This document shows positions 7,823-17,100 of a stretch of 64,000 nucleotides of DNA, one piece after another. The translations under genes were made by a program, and so were the position numbers. The notes under the pieces were generated by a model that made no database searches, was not told where the DNA came from, and was given only the letters and a program-made list of their open reading frames with translations. This DNA is from JAVJQS01 sp040218815 (GTDB lineage Bacteria; Bacteroidota; Bacteroidia; Flavobacteriales_E; Vicingaceae): NCBI GenBank assembly GCA_040218815.1, contig JAVJQS010000009.1, positions 62,001 to 126,000 of the forward strand. Reading direction: 5' to 3'. How positions within the stretch are numbered: position 1 is the stretch's first letter; each line of letters opens with the position of its first letter.

Positions 7823-9196
7823 ATGAACAACACATTTTATTTTTTAAGTCTGCGGAAAGTAATTATTCTTTCCGCTTCTTTTTTATTATTACTTTCTGCT
7901 TGTAAGAAAGAAGGAGAGCTTAACCCAGAATTTGCAGAAAATACTTCATTTACTTTTTTTACTGACAGTATAAAAATTAATACAAGTACTAGAGAAAGTG
8001 ATTCTGTATTGGCTGATAGAATAGCAACAGGTCTCTTAGGAACTTATCAGGATTCTTCTTTCGGGAAGACCAAATCAAGTATTTATGTTCAACCTTTACT
8101 TCCTTCAAACACCTTAATACTTGGTGAAGATGATGAAGAACTATTTGTAGATTCAGTTATTTTCAGTTTATCCTATAACAGTTGGTTTGGAGATACTTCG
8201 GTTGCTCAAAATATTGAAGTATTTAGGTTAGATGAAGAGTTGGACGCTGATAATTCCTACTATTCTTCTGGATCAGTCAATACGCTACCTACACCCCTTG
8301 CAACAAAGTCATTTATCCCTCACCCAAGAACAGAATCTGTAATACTGTTGCCAAATGCCTCCGGAGGAATTGATACGTCTGCTGTTTCTCCGCAGCTTCG
8401 TATTCGATTGGATGATGCTTTAGGCACCGAAATCCTATCCAAATCAGGAGAAGCAGAACTTTCGAATAATGCCAGTTTCATTACTTTTTTTAAAGGACTA
8501 AAAATTTCGCCAAATGAGCAAATGATGCTCAATGACAATGAAAAAGCCATCTTATATTTTGCGCTTACTTCTTCACAAACTAAAATGACTGTTTTTTACT
8601 CTGCAGTTAATATCAATTCGGGAGATACCGTAAAAAAGCTAGTCGACTTTCCAATAAATTCATCGAGTGTTCGATTTAATACTTTTGAACATGACTTTTC
8701 CAATGGTGCAGTTCAAATGAATTTAAGTGATGGGGGAAAAGACTCCATTTACTCTTATACCCAAGCAATGGCAGGAGTTGAAACTGTAATTACATTCCCA
8801 GACTTAAAGCAGCGATTTCAAGATGAGCGCATAGTAGTTAATAAAGCTGAATTAGTTTTGCCAGTTGCATCAGGAAGTTACGCTAACTTTGGATTAGCAC
8901 AAACTATGACTTTAGCATCTAGAGATGCCAGTGGCTTACTTCAATTTATTCCAGATAACGATCCTCGTTTGGAAACACCTGCTTATTTTGGTGGGAGCTA
9001 TATAGAATCAGAAAATGAGTATCGTTTTAATATTGCTCGATATATTCAAGGATATATCAACGGCGTTGAAAATGAAAATGGATTGACATTGCTTGTAACA
9101 GGAAGTGCTGTAAAAGCAGAACGAGCAGTTATTTTAGCTCAGGGAAATCAGGGAAGAAAAATTAAATTAAATTTATACTATTCAAATACCCAATAG
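7823..9196 (+). CDS. DUF4270 family lipoprotein
   Basis: A 457-residue lipoprotein. The start at 7823 is chosen because it lies five bases after the stop of the previous gene and gives a clean signal, RKVIILSASFLLLLSAC, with the lipobox cysteine at residue 27. The body is beta-rich with the family's usual statements of a property and its attribute, such as DSVIFSLSYNSWFGD and RFNIARYIQGYINGVENENGLTLLVTG. DUF4270 proteins are found in Bacteroidota and their function is not known. They are predicted to sit in the outer membrane. It lies between the GT5-like gene and glmS, three bases from glmS, so the three genes form one operon. Confidence 0.85.
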   Translation: MNNTFYFLSLRKVIILSASFLLLLSACKKEGELNPEFAENTSFTFFTDSIKINTSTRESDSVLADRIATGLLGTYQDSSFGKTKSSIYVQPLLPSNTLILGEDDEELFVDSVIFSLSYNSWFGDTSVAQNIEVFRLDEELDADNSYYSSGSVNTLPTPLATKSFIPHPRTESVILLPNASGGIDTSAVSPQLRIRLDDALGTEILSKSGEAELSNNASFITFFKGLKISPNEQMMLNDNEKAILYFALTSSQTKMTVFYSAVNINSGDTVKKLVDFPINSSSVRFNTFEHDFSNGAVQMNLSDGGKDSIYSYTQAMAGVETVITFPDLKQRFQDERIVVNKAELVLPVASGSYANFGLAQTMTLASRDASGLLQFIPDNDPRLETPAYFGGSYIESENEYRFNIARYIQGYINGVENENGLTLLVTGSAVKAERAVILAQGNQGRKIKLNLYYSNTQ

Positions 9197-9199
9197 ATT

Positions 9200-11038
9200 A
9201 TGTGTGGAATTGTAGCATACGTTGGACAACGAGAAGCGTACCCAATTATTTTGAAAGGCTTAAAACGCTTAGAGTATCGAGGATATGATAGCGCTGGAGT
9301 TGCTTTATTGAATGGGGAAATAAATTTGTATAAAAAGCAGGGGAAAGTTAGCAACCTAGAAGCTTTTGCAAAAGATAAACCCTTAAATGCTAAAGTAGGT
9401 ATTGGACATACTCGATGGGCTACTCATGGTGCTCCAAATGATCGAAATGCACATCCACATACTTCTGGTGACGATACCTTAGCCATTATTCACAATGGGA
9501 TTATTGAGAACTATGATTCCCTTAAAAAAGAGCTGGTTAAGCGTGGACATGCGTTTAAAAGTGAGACAGATACTGAGGTGCTTATTCACTTAATTGAGGA
9601 TATTCGAAAAAGTGAGTCAATTGGCTTAGAAGAGGCAGTAAGAATAGCGTTAAACGAAGTGATCGGTGCATATGCCATTGTAATTATTGATCAGAACAAT
9701 CCCAATAAATTAATAGCTGCTAAGAATAGTAGTCCATTGGTGATTGGAATTGGAAAGGATGAGTTTTTTATTGCTTCCGATGCCACACCGATAATTGAAT
9801 ATACTAAGAATGTAGTTTACCTAGAAGACGAGCAAATTGCTGTGCTGGAAGGTGGGAAGGAAATGAAAATTAGCACCATTAAAAACCAGGCCATCACCCC
9901 TTACATTCAAGAGTTAGAGATGAATTTAGAGGCCATCGAAAAAGGGGGCTATGAGCATTTTATGCTGAAGGAGATTTACGAGCAGCCTCAGTCGATTCGA
10001 GCAAGTATGCTTGGGCGTTTAAATACTCGAACTGGAAAAGTTACTCTTGGGGGAATTGAAGAATTTGAATCTAAATTTTTAAATGCCAGTAGAATTATTT
10101 TTGTAGCCTGCGGAACATCTTGGCATTCTGCTTTGGTGGGTGAATACATGATTGAAGATTTGGCTCGCATTCCTGTAGAGGTAGAATATGCTTCTGAGTT
10201 CAGGTACCGAAACCCGATCATCAATGAAAATGATATTGTTATTGCAATTAGTCAGTCTGGTGAAACAGCTGATACTTTGGCAGCATTAGAACTTGCGAAG
10301 CAAAAAGGAGCCACCATTTATGGCATTTGCAATGTGGTAGGTTCATCAATTGCAAGAGCAACAGATGCTGGTTCTTATACTCATGCGGGACCAGAAATAG
10401 GAGTGGCCTCTACAAAAGCATTTACTGCACAAATTACCATTCTAGCATTAATGGCCTTAACCTTAGCCAACAAGAAGGGAAGTATCAACAAAACACGTTA
10501 TAGAGAATTAGCTAACCAACTCAATGATATTCCAAATTTGGTAGAGAAGGTGCTTAAGACCAACGACCAAATAAAGTACATTGCTGATTTATTTAAGGAT
10601 GCGCATAATTTCTTGTATTTAGGAAGAGGATATAATTTCCCAGTAGCCTTAGAAGGAGCATTAAAACTAAAAGAAATCTCCTACATTCATGCTGAAGGCT
10701 ACCCAGCAGCAGAAATGAAGCACGGACCTATTGCATTGATTGATGAAAACATGCCCGTAGTAGCTATTGCGACCAGAAAAGGAAGTTATCAAAAAGTGGT
10801 GAGTAATATCCAAGAAGTGAAGGCTAGAAATGGCCGAATTATTGGAATTGTGACTGAAGGAGACGAGGCTGTAAAAGAAATGGCTGACTATGTGATTGAA
10901 ATACCAGAAACGGATGAGTTTTTAGATCCACTAATTTCTGTGATTCCCTTGCAGTTATTATCATACCACATAGCCGTTATGCGCGGATGTAATGTAGATC
11001 AGCCTAGAAATTTGGCGAAGTCGGTTACGGTGGAGTAA
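9200..11038 (+). CDS. glmS: Glutamine-fructose-6-phosphate aminotransferase (isomerizing)
   Basis: A 612-residue enzyme making glucosamine-6-phosphate from fructose-6-phosphate and glutamine, the first step towards UDP-GlcNAc for peptidoglycan and LPS. The N-terminal glutaminase uses Cys2 (MCGIVAYVG), with GIGHTRWATHG and HNGIIENY in the same domain. Two SIS sugar-isomerase domains follow, with CGTSWHSALVG and ISQSGETADT near residues 300-355. The C-terminus DQPRNLAKSVTVE is the conserved end of the family. It ends two bases before the end of the facing lipB, with no terminator hairpin between them. No glmS ribozyme is visible, as expected outside Gram-positives. Confidence 0.97.
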   Translation: MCGIVAYVGQREAYPIILKGLKRLEYRGYDSAGVALLNGEINLYKKQGKVSNLEAFAKDKPLNAKVGIGHTRWATHGAPNDRNAHPHTSGDDTLAIIHNGIIENYDSLKKELVKRGHAFKSETDTEVLIHLIEDIRKSESIGLEEAVRIALNEVIGAYAIVIIDQNNPNKLIAAKNSSPLVIGIGKDEFFIASDATPIIEYTKNVVYLEDEQIAVLEGGKEMKISTIKNQAITPYIQELEMNLEAIEKGGYEHFMLKEIYEQPQSIRASMLGRLNTRTGKVTLGGIEEFESKFLNASRIIFVACGTSWHSALVGEYMIEDLARIPVEVEYASEFRYRNPIINENDIVIAISQSGETADTLAALELAKQKGATIYGICNVVGSSIARATDAGSYTHAGPEIGVASTKAFTAQITILALMALTLANKKGSINKTRYRELANQLNDIPNLVEKVLKTNDQIKYIADLFKDAHNFLYLGRGYNFPVALEGALKLKEISYIHAEGYPAAEMKHGPIALIDENMPVVAIATRKGSYQKVVSNIQEVKARNGRIIGIVTEGDEAVKEMADYVIEIPETDEFLDPLISVIPLQLLSYHIAVMRGCNVDQPRNLAKSVTVE

Positions 11039-11040
11039 GC

Positions 11041-11691
11041 CTATTGAAATTTTTTCTCGAACTGGGCTAATAAACGCCTTTCAATTTGAACGAAATCTTG
11101 TTCACTGCCTAGCTCTTTGGCCAAGGAAGTAACCCCTTTGTCCTCCAATCCACAAGGAATAATATTTTCGAAATAGCTGAGGTCAGTATTGATATTAAAA
11201 GCAAAACCGTGCATGCATATGCCGCGGCTTACTTTAATGCCGACAGCACAAATCTTGCGTTCGGCTGATGTGCCTACATCAAGCCATACACCGCTAGCTC
11301 CATCAAGTCGTTTACCGATTATTCCGTATTCTGAAACGCAATCAATAATACATTCCTCTAACAATTCAACGTATTGGCGTACACCAATATTAAATGTGCT
11401 CAAATCGAAAATGGGATAACCTGTCAATTGTCCTGGGCCATGGTAGGTAATGTCGCCACCACGGTTAGTTTTAAAAAACTCAGCATCGGTTTCTTCTATT
11501 GGAACCTTTAGGTTATTTAAATCACCTGACTTTCCAAGAGTATACACGGGATCATGTTGCAAAAATATTAGGGTATTTGAAGTTGGCTGATTGGCCTCTA
11601 GATGCTCTAGCTGAGCGTTAAATAAATTCTCTTGCAGTAGTAAGCCATCTTGGTAGCTGGTTGGACCTAAAGAAAGAAAGTCAAATTTCAT
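11041..11691 (-). CDS. lipB: Octanoyltransferase LipB
   Basis: A 216-residue enzyme that moves octanoyl from acyl carrier protein onto lipoyl domains, the first step of lipoate synthesis. FFKTNRGGDITYHGPGQLTGYPI is the signature stretch. The catalytic lysine lies in ICAVGIKVSRG and the acyl-accepting cysteine in ENIIPCGLEDKGVTSL. The ATG at 11691 starts the typical beta strand MKFDFLSLG; an ATG six codons earlier (11709) is also possible. It converges with glmS with almost no gap. No lipA is in the window. Confidence 0.95.
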   Translation of the reverse strand: MKFDFLSLGPTSYQDGLLLQENLFNAQLEHLEANQPTSNTLIFLQHDPVYTLGKSGDLNNLKVPIEETDAEFFKTNRGGDITYHGPGQLTGYPIFDLSTFNIGVRQYVELLEECIIDCVSEYGIIGKRLDGASGVWLDVGTSAERKICAVGIKVSRGICMHGFAFNINTDLSYFENIIPCGLEDKGVTSLAKELGSEQDFVQIERRLLAQFEKKFQ

Positions 11692-11828
11692 GTGGATAAA
11701 ATTAGGCATAACGTGAATTCGGGATAAAATTTAATTCTATTTTGTTTTATAGCTTGAATAAAACATGCTATGAATCTGAATCTTAATTTGCCTTATTAAA
11801 TATATCTTCATTTTTCAATATTTCTTTT

Positions 11829-11868
11829 ACTTTTTTCCATTTCCCGATAGTTATCGGGAGAAAAAAGT
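11829..11868. repeat. Long hairpin with core TCCCGATA-GT-TATCGGGA
   Basis: The perfect 8-bp arms at 11842-11849 and 11852-11859 are enclosed by a second perfect pair, ACTTTTTTC (11829-11837) and GAAAAAAGT (11860-11868), with a 4-base bulge on the left. Either strand could form it. It may act as a bidirectional terminator, but the nearest gene end is about 800 bases away, so a dispersed repeat is more likely. Confidence 0.6.
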
Positions 11869-11972
11869 AAACAAAAAAATCTAGGCAAGTTTCATCTTTT
11901 AAGCTCTCCACTCCTAGTAACAATTTCTAATTGTTTAGTTGATAATAATTCCAGCAATTTAAAACAACTTTT

Positions 11973-11999
11973 GTTCCTTTTTCCCCGGGAAAAACGAAC
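11973..11999. repeat. 27-bp near-perfect palindrome
   Basis: GTTCCTTTTTCCC and GGGAAAAACGAAC flank a single central C and pair with one mismatch in 13. Confidence 0.6.
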
Positions 12000-12053
12000 C
12001 CAAAAACCTCGTCCTGTGAAAAATTTTAGTGAAAATTTATCCCTCGCCTGTTG

Positions 12054-12104
12054 AAAAAATCAAAACTCATTGCGCCAAAACGCAACTCATACAGTTGATT
12101 TTTT
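12054..12104. repeat. Nested inverted repeats
   Basis: AAAAAATCAA (12054-12063) pairs perfectly with TTGATTTTTT (12095-12104). Between them lies a second hairpin, TTGCG (12070-12074) with CGCAA (12081-12085). Confidence 0.5.
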
Positions 12105-12183
12105 ATACAACAGTCTTCGAGAATTTTCTACTATAATTCTTCAAGGGACAAGTAGATTTTTTCAAAATCTTAAGTTAGCATTC

Positions 12184-12223
12184 TGCTCCGAATAAAACTC
12201 TAGAAGGAATTTTTTGCGGAGCA
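12184..12223. repeat. Inverted repeat TGCTCCG/CGGAGCA
   Basis: Perfect 7-bp arms at 12184-12190 and 12217-12223 with a 26-nt loop. A T run sits inside the loop, so it is not a normal terminator. Confidence 0.4.
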
Positions 12224-12394
12224 ATAACAACTTTTAACTCCAAGTACTTTAGGCACTTTTTACTTTTCTCTTCGCTCCAAACTTAAAACCTGAAAAAGGC
12301 CATCCAACATAAGTAAGATTTAGTCTTATAATTTGTTTTAGCTTACGATGTGGCAGCAGACTTCTTATTACCTTAGCTGCATATTACTATCAAG

Positions 12395-12877
12395 ATGTCT
12401 GAAATTACAATTTATACTGATGGGGCTGCAAAAGGAAACCCTGGAAATGGAGGCTATGGAGCAGTATTAATTTCTGGCAAGCATCAAAAAGAGTTATCGC
12501 AAGGCTATCGAAAGACCACCAATAATCGCATGGAGTTATTGAGCGTAATAGTAGCATTAGAGCAAATCAAAAAGGAAAATGCTGAGGTAACCGTTTACTC
12601 TGACTCAAAATACGTAGTTGACGCTGTAGAAAAAAAATGGGTGTTTACTTGGGAGAAAAAAGGCTACGCAAAAAAGAAAAACGTTGACTTATGGAAACGG
12701 TTTTTAGTGATTTACCGAAAGCATAATGTAAAGTTTCAATGGGTTAAAGGACATGCCGGAAACCCCATGAATGAGCGTTGCGATCAGTTAGCAGTAAAAG
12801 CTGCTGAGTCCGACAATTTGTTGGTGGATGAAGGATATGAGGCCCAGTTCGAGGAGGGTGGTCTCTTTAAAGATTAA
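12395..12877 (+). CDS. rnhA: Ribonuclease HI
   Basis: A 160-residue type 1 RNase H that cuts RNA in RNA-DNA hybrids. The catalytic acidic residues are all present: D9 in YTDGAAKGNPG, E47 in NRMELL, D70 in VYSDSKYV and D130 in NERCDQLA, with the mobile histidine H120 in VKGHAGNP. The basic handle region KKWVFTWEKKGYAKKKN (80-96) is present, so this is the bacterial HI form. It stands alone after the repeat-rich gap. Confidence 0.96.
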   Translation: MSEITIYTDGAAKGNPGNGGYGAVLISGKHQKELSQGYRKTTNNRMELLSVIVALEQIKKENAEVTVYSDSKYVVDAVEKKWVFTWEKKGYAKKKNVDLWKRFLVIYRKHNVKFQWVKGHAGNPMNERCDQLAVKAAESDNLLVDEGYEAQFEEGGLFKD

Positions 12878-12947
12878 ATATAGTACCTTTAAGAAAGTAA
12901 TTTTGACCTCTATAACTTGAATTAACTATTATTTTAATCCTATTAAT

Positions 12948-14336
12948 TTGAAAACAGTCTACTATAGCTTAGTTATAATTATTGCTTTTTGTTTTAATGC
13001 AGCAGCTCAAACAACTGCAAAAGATGGAAAATTTGAAGTAGTCTTCCAAAACAAAGATTTATACTTCTATAATTCTCCTATCGTAAATTTAGTAAGTGGC
13101 TATAAAGATGAATCCATCTTATTAGCTTGCTTGAACGTCACTAAAAACACCACATATAGCATATATCAAAGTACAGATCAAGGAGATACATGGAACTTAC
13201 TTTCAGAAGGGAAACCGGACTCATTGTTTAGCAATGTTGAAAGTATCAAACAGCTAAGTCCGAACCATATAAGCATGGTAATTGAAGTTTTTGCGATGGA
13301 TAGCACTAACATTTGGAAAAGGGATTATTGGGTTTGGTCTAGCAATGACTTGGGTAAAACTTGGACTAAGGTTTTTGCAGGTGGTATCCCTTTAGGCTTT
13401 CACTTTAAGGATAGCTTAGGTGTTTTTTCAAGTACCACTAATGATACTGCAATGCTTTGGACTACTGAGGATTATGGTCAAAGCTGGAAACAACGCCAAC
13501 TGCCAGGTAATATGACCAATACTGCGCCAGCAAGACTAGGAAATAAAGAGTTTTGGTTTTTTGATGAAAAAGGTGATAGGTTTACTGTAGACAGTATGTA
13601 CTACATTAAAAATATTGACTCAGGTCTATGGGAAACAAAAGCACTACACAAAAACTTTGGCTATACTAATTTTATTGCCTTCAATAAAAATAGAATACTA
13701 AGTGCCTATCCTGTATGGGCTGATATTGGTAATACAGCACTAAGTTATATCTTAGAAACAAAGAATGGAGGTAGTTATTGGAGTAATCCAGTTTACAAAT
13801 GGGAGGACTATGGCTGGGCAAGAAGAGGCTTATATCATAACTCTTATTTAGATAGTAGCAACATGGTTTTTCTTGGACCAAATGTTTTATACAGCACAAA
13901 TAATAGTGGTAATACTTGGGAGCGCGCATTCTGGGATGACTCTATCAGCAATGGAGGAACAAGAGGCGTTTACTTATTTTATAATTCCAAACTAGATCGA
14001 AGACAGCTAATCTTTCCAGAAAGTAATTCTAAAATAATACGCTATACCATTCCCGGTGCTGTAGGAATAAATGAATCGAACTCCAATAGCTCTTTGTTAA
14101 AATTATTTCCCAATCCAGTCAAGAACATTTTAGCTATTGAAATTGACGAGCTAGAAAAAAGAAACTACTCAGTTAGTATTTGGTCAATTGATGGGAGGCT
14201 AGTTGCTGAAAGTGACTATAATTCTGCAAAAATGTATCCACTTCAAATCGATGTAAACCATTTTAATAGTGGCATATATGTTGTAAAAGTCAATACATCA
14301 AATCAAAGCTACTGCAAGCGTTTTGTAAAACACTAA
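12948..14336 (+). CDS. Secreted BNR/Asp-box repeat protein with type IX sorting domain
   Basis: A 462-residue secreted protein starting at a TTG (12948); the signal peptide is MKTVYYSLVIIIAFCFNAAAQ. At least four Asp-box turns are visible (STDQGDTW, SNDLGKTW, TEDYGQSW, STNNSGNTW), spaced as in a sialidase- or sortilin-like beta-propeller. The catalytic arginines and FRIP motif of true sialidases are not visible, so a hydrolase function is not claimed. The last 80 residues (LKLFPNPVKNILAIEI ... GIYVVKV ... KRFVKH) form a type A sorting domain for the type IX secretion system. The protein is expected to be exported and anchored or released at the cell surface. Confidence 0.82.
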   Translation: MKTVYYSLVIIIAFCFNAAAQTTAKDGKFEVVFQNKDLYFYNSPIVNLVSGYKDESILLACLNVTKNTTYSIYQSTDQGDTWNLLSEGKPDSLFSNVESIKQLSPNHISMVIEVFAMDSTNIWKRDYWVWSSNDLGKTWTKVFAGGIPLGFHFKDSLGVFSSTTNDTAMLWTTEDYGQSWKQRQLPGNMTNTAPARLGNKEFWFFDEKGDRFTVDSMYYIKNIDSGLWETKALHKNFGYTNFIAFNKNRILSAYPVWADIGNTALSYILETKNGGSYWSNPVYKWEDYGWARRGLYHNSYLDSSNMVFLGPNVLYSTNNSGNTWERAFWDDSISNGGTRGVYLFYNSKLDRRQLIFPESNSKIIRYTIPGAVGINESNSNSSLLKLFPNPVKNILAIEIDELEKRNYSVSIWSIDGRLVAESDYNSAKMYPLQIDVNHFNSGIYVVKVNTSNQSYCKRFVKH

Positions 14337-14367
14337 TGGTTTAGTCAAGTGTTTTTTTAATCAACTA

Positions 14368-17016
14368 TTACTTACCTAGCTCCGCATCAATAATCCGCAG
14401 CAAATTCTCATTCTCTTCTTCAGCCTTAATTTCTTCTAAAGCATCAACTACTTTTCCAGCCAATTGATTGGCTTTGGCTAAGTCCATTTTTTCCTCCACA
14501 CTTTGGCTTGATTCAGACTCTTCTTCTGGAGATAATTTTTCGATTTTTTCTTCAGCAGATTTTTTTATTTTAACTAAAGCATTTACTGACGCCATGCGTA
14601 AAAACCAAGACTCATCACCCATACTCATAGTCTTAAAGGCATCAATAGAAGCTTCCATTTCTTCCAGGGATTGCTTTTCCATAAAGTCGCTAAAACTCAA
14701 AATTAGCGGATACTCTTCAAAACCATTAAGCTTTTCTAGCGAGGTAATAAAAAATTCTTTTCGTTCGGGATCACCTTCGTCAGCATAAATTCTGGCAATG
14801 GTATAAATCAAGGTGTTGTTGTCTTCCGACTCTAATTTTTCAGCTACCTTAATGCCAGCTTCTGCATCTTTTTCATAAATGGCATCTAAGCTAGATGAAA
14901 CAACATTATAGGAAATGTCCTGTGTTCCTTTTTCTAAAAACTCAACAGAAACTTCATCCTCAAACGATCGTGCTAAAGCGGCGTACGCAGCTTCTCTTAC
15001 AGCAGATTTTTCATCTTTTTCTGCCAAGTTTTTAATCAAGCTAAGTGTATTTTCGCTTCTTGCCTTGGCTAGGTTCTTACTATTGTCTAATCCTGCTTTT
15101 CTCACTGCCCAAAAATCATCTTTCAAAGCATTTTCAATGGCATCATATGCAGCAGAATCACGATTATTCTTCAATTTTCTTAATGCATAATACTTATCAA
15201 TATAGTTGGTGGCAGTGTTGAAAAGCACAACTGCCTCATCTCTATCAATAGCTTGGTCGATGTCAGCTAATAAGGTTTTGTCTACATCTATATTGACTAG
15301 AACCGGTTCTTCTTCGTAGTCATAGATAAAGCTTTGCTTCCGCTGATCAAAATGGATATCGTATCGCTCAAACTTACCATTGGCATCAGCGATTCCAATA
15401 CTTGTATAGATGTCAAAAGCTTCAGGAATGTTATCGCCTTCTTGTGTTTGCTCCAAGGTAATTTCCAACTGATTGGTAGAGTCAATGTAATTTCTTTCTA
15501 CTTCGATTATTGGATGTCCAGCACTTAAAAACCACTGGTTGAAAAACCAATTTAAATCTTGTCCAGTAACTTCCTCAAAAGCTAAGCGCAGGTGATGAAT
15601 TTCTGCCGGTTGGAACTCATTCTTTTTCAAGTAAAGCGCTAAAGCGTCAAAAAAGGCATCATCACCAATTTGATTGCGTAGCATGTGCAATACACGACCG
15701 CCTTTCTGATAAGAATGAGCATCAAACATTTCCATTCGATCGCCATAATGGTATCGAATCAACTGTTTTTTATTTACTCGCGAGGAATTGAAATAAACGC
15801 GCTGATCTTGAAGCCCACCTAAATCTGCTTCGTCTTTACCATATTTATGTTCATTCCACAAATAAGAGCCGTATGTGGCGAAAGATTCATTCAATGGCAA
15901 ATTCGACCATGATTCACAGGTAACTAAATCACCGAACCAATGGTGTACCAGTTCATGGGCAACAATATCTTCGGCCGCATTGTCGACTAAAAATCGATCA
16001 TCTCCTTGCACAAAATCACCAAAAATAACAGCACCAGTATTTTCCATAGCACCAGAAACATAGTCGCGAACCACAATTTGGTGGTACTTGTCCCATGGGA
16101 ACTCGTAGTCAAACTTTTTTGAGAAGAATTCCAACATTTCAACCGTGTTGGGGTAAATGTCTCGCGCAAACTCTTTGTATTTTGGCTCAACAAAATAATG
16201 CACTGGTTTACCTCTCCATTCATCTTTAACCACTGCAAACTCACCAACAGCCATCATAAAAAGATAAGGAGCATGTGCTAACTTTTGTTTCCAGTAGTCA
16301 GTTCGTGTTCCATCTTCGTTTTCTGTCTGAAAAATTAATGCACCATTAGATAATGTTACGTAATTCGAATCAACTGTAATGTAAATTTCTTGTGTTGTTT
16401 TTTCGTTAGGGGAATCAATGGTAGGAAACCAGCATGAGCTTGCTTCCGTTTCACCTTGGGTCCAAATTTGTTTTGGTTTATTGGGGTCTTTCCCATCATT
16501 ATTAATAAAATATAGTCCTTTATCACTTGTAATGGCTGCGCTTCCTCCTGCATCTAACTTATTTGGCATAGCGGTATAATCGATGAAAAGCTGAAAGGTA
16601 TCTTTTCGAGTATATTTTTTATCCAGTTGAATTTTTAGGAAACTACTGTCGTAGTCGTAGCTCAACGGAGTTTTCTTACCAATTTTATCTAGTAAAGCTA
16701 CATTGTGAATTTGGAAGCCTTTAGCATCTAACACTACAGTATCTGTTGGGTAGTAGTAAGGCTTAAGAGTTAAGGTGGCTTTTCCAAATAAAAATGCACT
16801 ATCCCAGCCAAAAGAAACTTCTAGTTTGGTATGCAATAAGTCGTTAATTCTTGTTTCTGAAGCGCGATAAATGTCTTTTGGGCTATCAGAATCTACTTCA
16901 ACAGTATCTAATTCAACTACTTCTACCTCTTCTACAACAATAGGTTTAGAGCTGCTACAAGCTTGAATTATACTGGCAAATGCAAGTGCATAAATAATTG
17001 GAAGTGACTTTTTCAT
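14368..17016 (-). CDS. M1 family aminopeptidase lipoprotein with C-terminal HEAT-like region
   Basis: An 882-residue zinc aminopeptidase. The ATG at 17016 is chosen because it gives a lipoprotein signal, SLPIIYALAFASIIQACSSS (lipobox QAC); an upstream ATG at 17079 would bury it. The exopeptidase motif SGAMENTGAVIFGD precedes the zinc site HELVHHW, with the third ligand in NESFATYG. The final third (about residues 580-880) is rich in alpha-helical repeats such as KDDFWAVRKAGLDNSK and AVREAAYAALARS, like HEAT repeats. Family members remove N-terminal residues from peptides; this one probably acts in the periplasm or on the outer membrane. It converges with the secreted protein at 12948. Confidence 0.93.
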   Translation of the reverse strand: MKKSLPIIYALAFASIIQACSSSKPIVVEEVEVVELDTVEVDSDSPKDIYRASETRINDLLHTKLEVSFGWDSAFLFGKATLTLKPYYYPTDTVVLDAKGFQIHNVALLDKIGKKTPLSYDYDSSFLKIQLDKKYTRKDTFQLFIDYTAMPNKLDAGGSAAITSDKGLYFINNDGKDPNKPKQIWTQGETEASSCWFPTIDSPNEKTTQEIYITVDSNYVTLSNGALIFQTENEDGTRTDYWKQKLAHAPYLFMMAVGEFAVVKDEWRGKPVHYFVEPKYKEFARDIYPNTVEMLEFFSKKFDYEFPWDKYHQIVVRDYVSGAMENTGAVIFGDFVQGDDRFLVDNAAEDIVAHELVHHWFGDLVTCESWSNLPLNESFATYGSYLWNEHKYGKDEADLGGLQDQRVYFNSSRVNKKQLIRYHYGDRMEMFDAHSYQKGGRVLHMLRNQIGDDAFFDALALYLKKNEFQPAEIHHLRLAFEEVTGQDLNWFFNQWFLSAGHPIIEVERNYIDSTNQLEITLEQTQEGDNIPEAFDIYTSIGIADANGKFERYDIHFDQRKQSFIYDYEEEPVLVNIDVDKTLLADIDQAIDRDEAVVLFNTATNYIDKYYALRKLKNNRDSAAYDAIENALKDDFWAVRKAGLDNSKNLAKARSENTLSLIKNLAEKDEKSAVREAAYAALARSFEDEVSVEFLEKGTQDISYNVVSSSLDAIYEKDAEAGIKVAEKLESEDNNTLIYTIARIYADEGDPERKEFFITSLEKLNGFEEYPLILSFSDFMEKQSLEEMEASIDAFKTMSMGDESWFLRMASVNALVKIKKSAEEKIEKLSPEEESESSQSVEEKMDLAKANQLAGKVVDALEEIKAEEENENLLRIIDAELGK

Positions 17017-17065
17017 AGTGTAAAAATTGAAGTTCAAACGTCGTAAAAATCTATAGATATTCAAA

Positions 17066-17092
17066 TTGAAATCTAGCAAAAGGGTATATTTG
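17066..17092 (+). promoter_or_regulatory. Promoter of the biotin-carrier gene
   Basis: TATATTTG at 17085-17092 is a perfect TAnnTTTG box, with a TTG at 17066-17068 sixteen bases upstream. The ATG at 17101 is only eight bases past the box, so the mRNA would be leaderless or nearly so. Confidence 0.5.
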
Positions 17093-17100
17093 TTCCCCTT

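Larger units (their letters stand above)
11692..12394. other. Gene-free stretch rich in inverted repeats
   Basis: About 700 bases without a coding frame. The stretch contains at least four separate hairpins: 11829-11868, 11973-11999, 12054-12104 with a smaller hairpin inside, and 12184-12223. The base composition is mixed, with long T/A runs followed by GC-containing arms. The pattern resembles dispersed intergenic sequence seen in other Bacteroidota genomes, where arms of the form TTTACTTTTTTC / GAAAAAAGTAAA recur; this resemblance is from memory. I see no tRNA or known riboswitch. The last 90 bases must hold the rnhA promoter. Confidence 0.55.

Noticed and set aside
14468..14788. Plus-strand frames of 60-110 codons across the aminopeptidase gene (also 14915-15190, 15334-15528)
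   Set aside because: They are antisense to a gene with clear catalytic motifs throughout and have no recognisable features.
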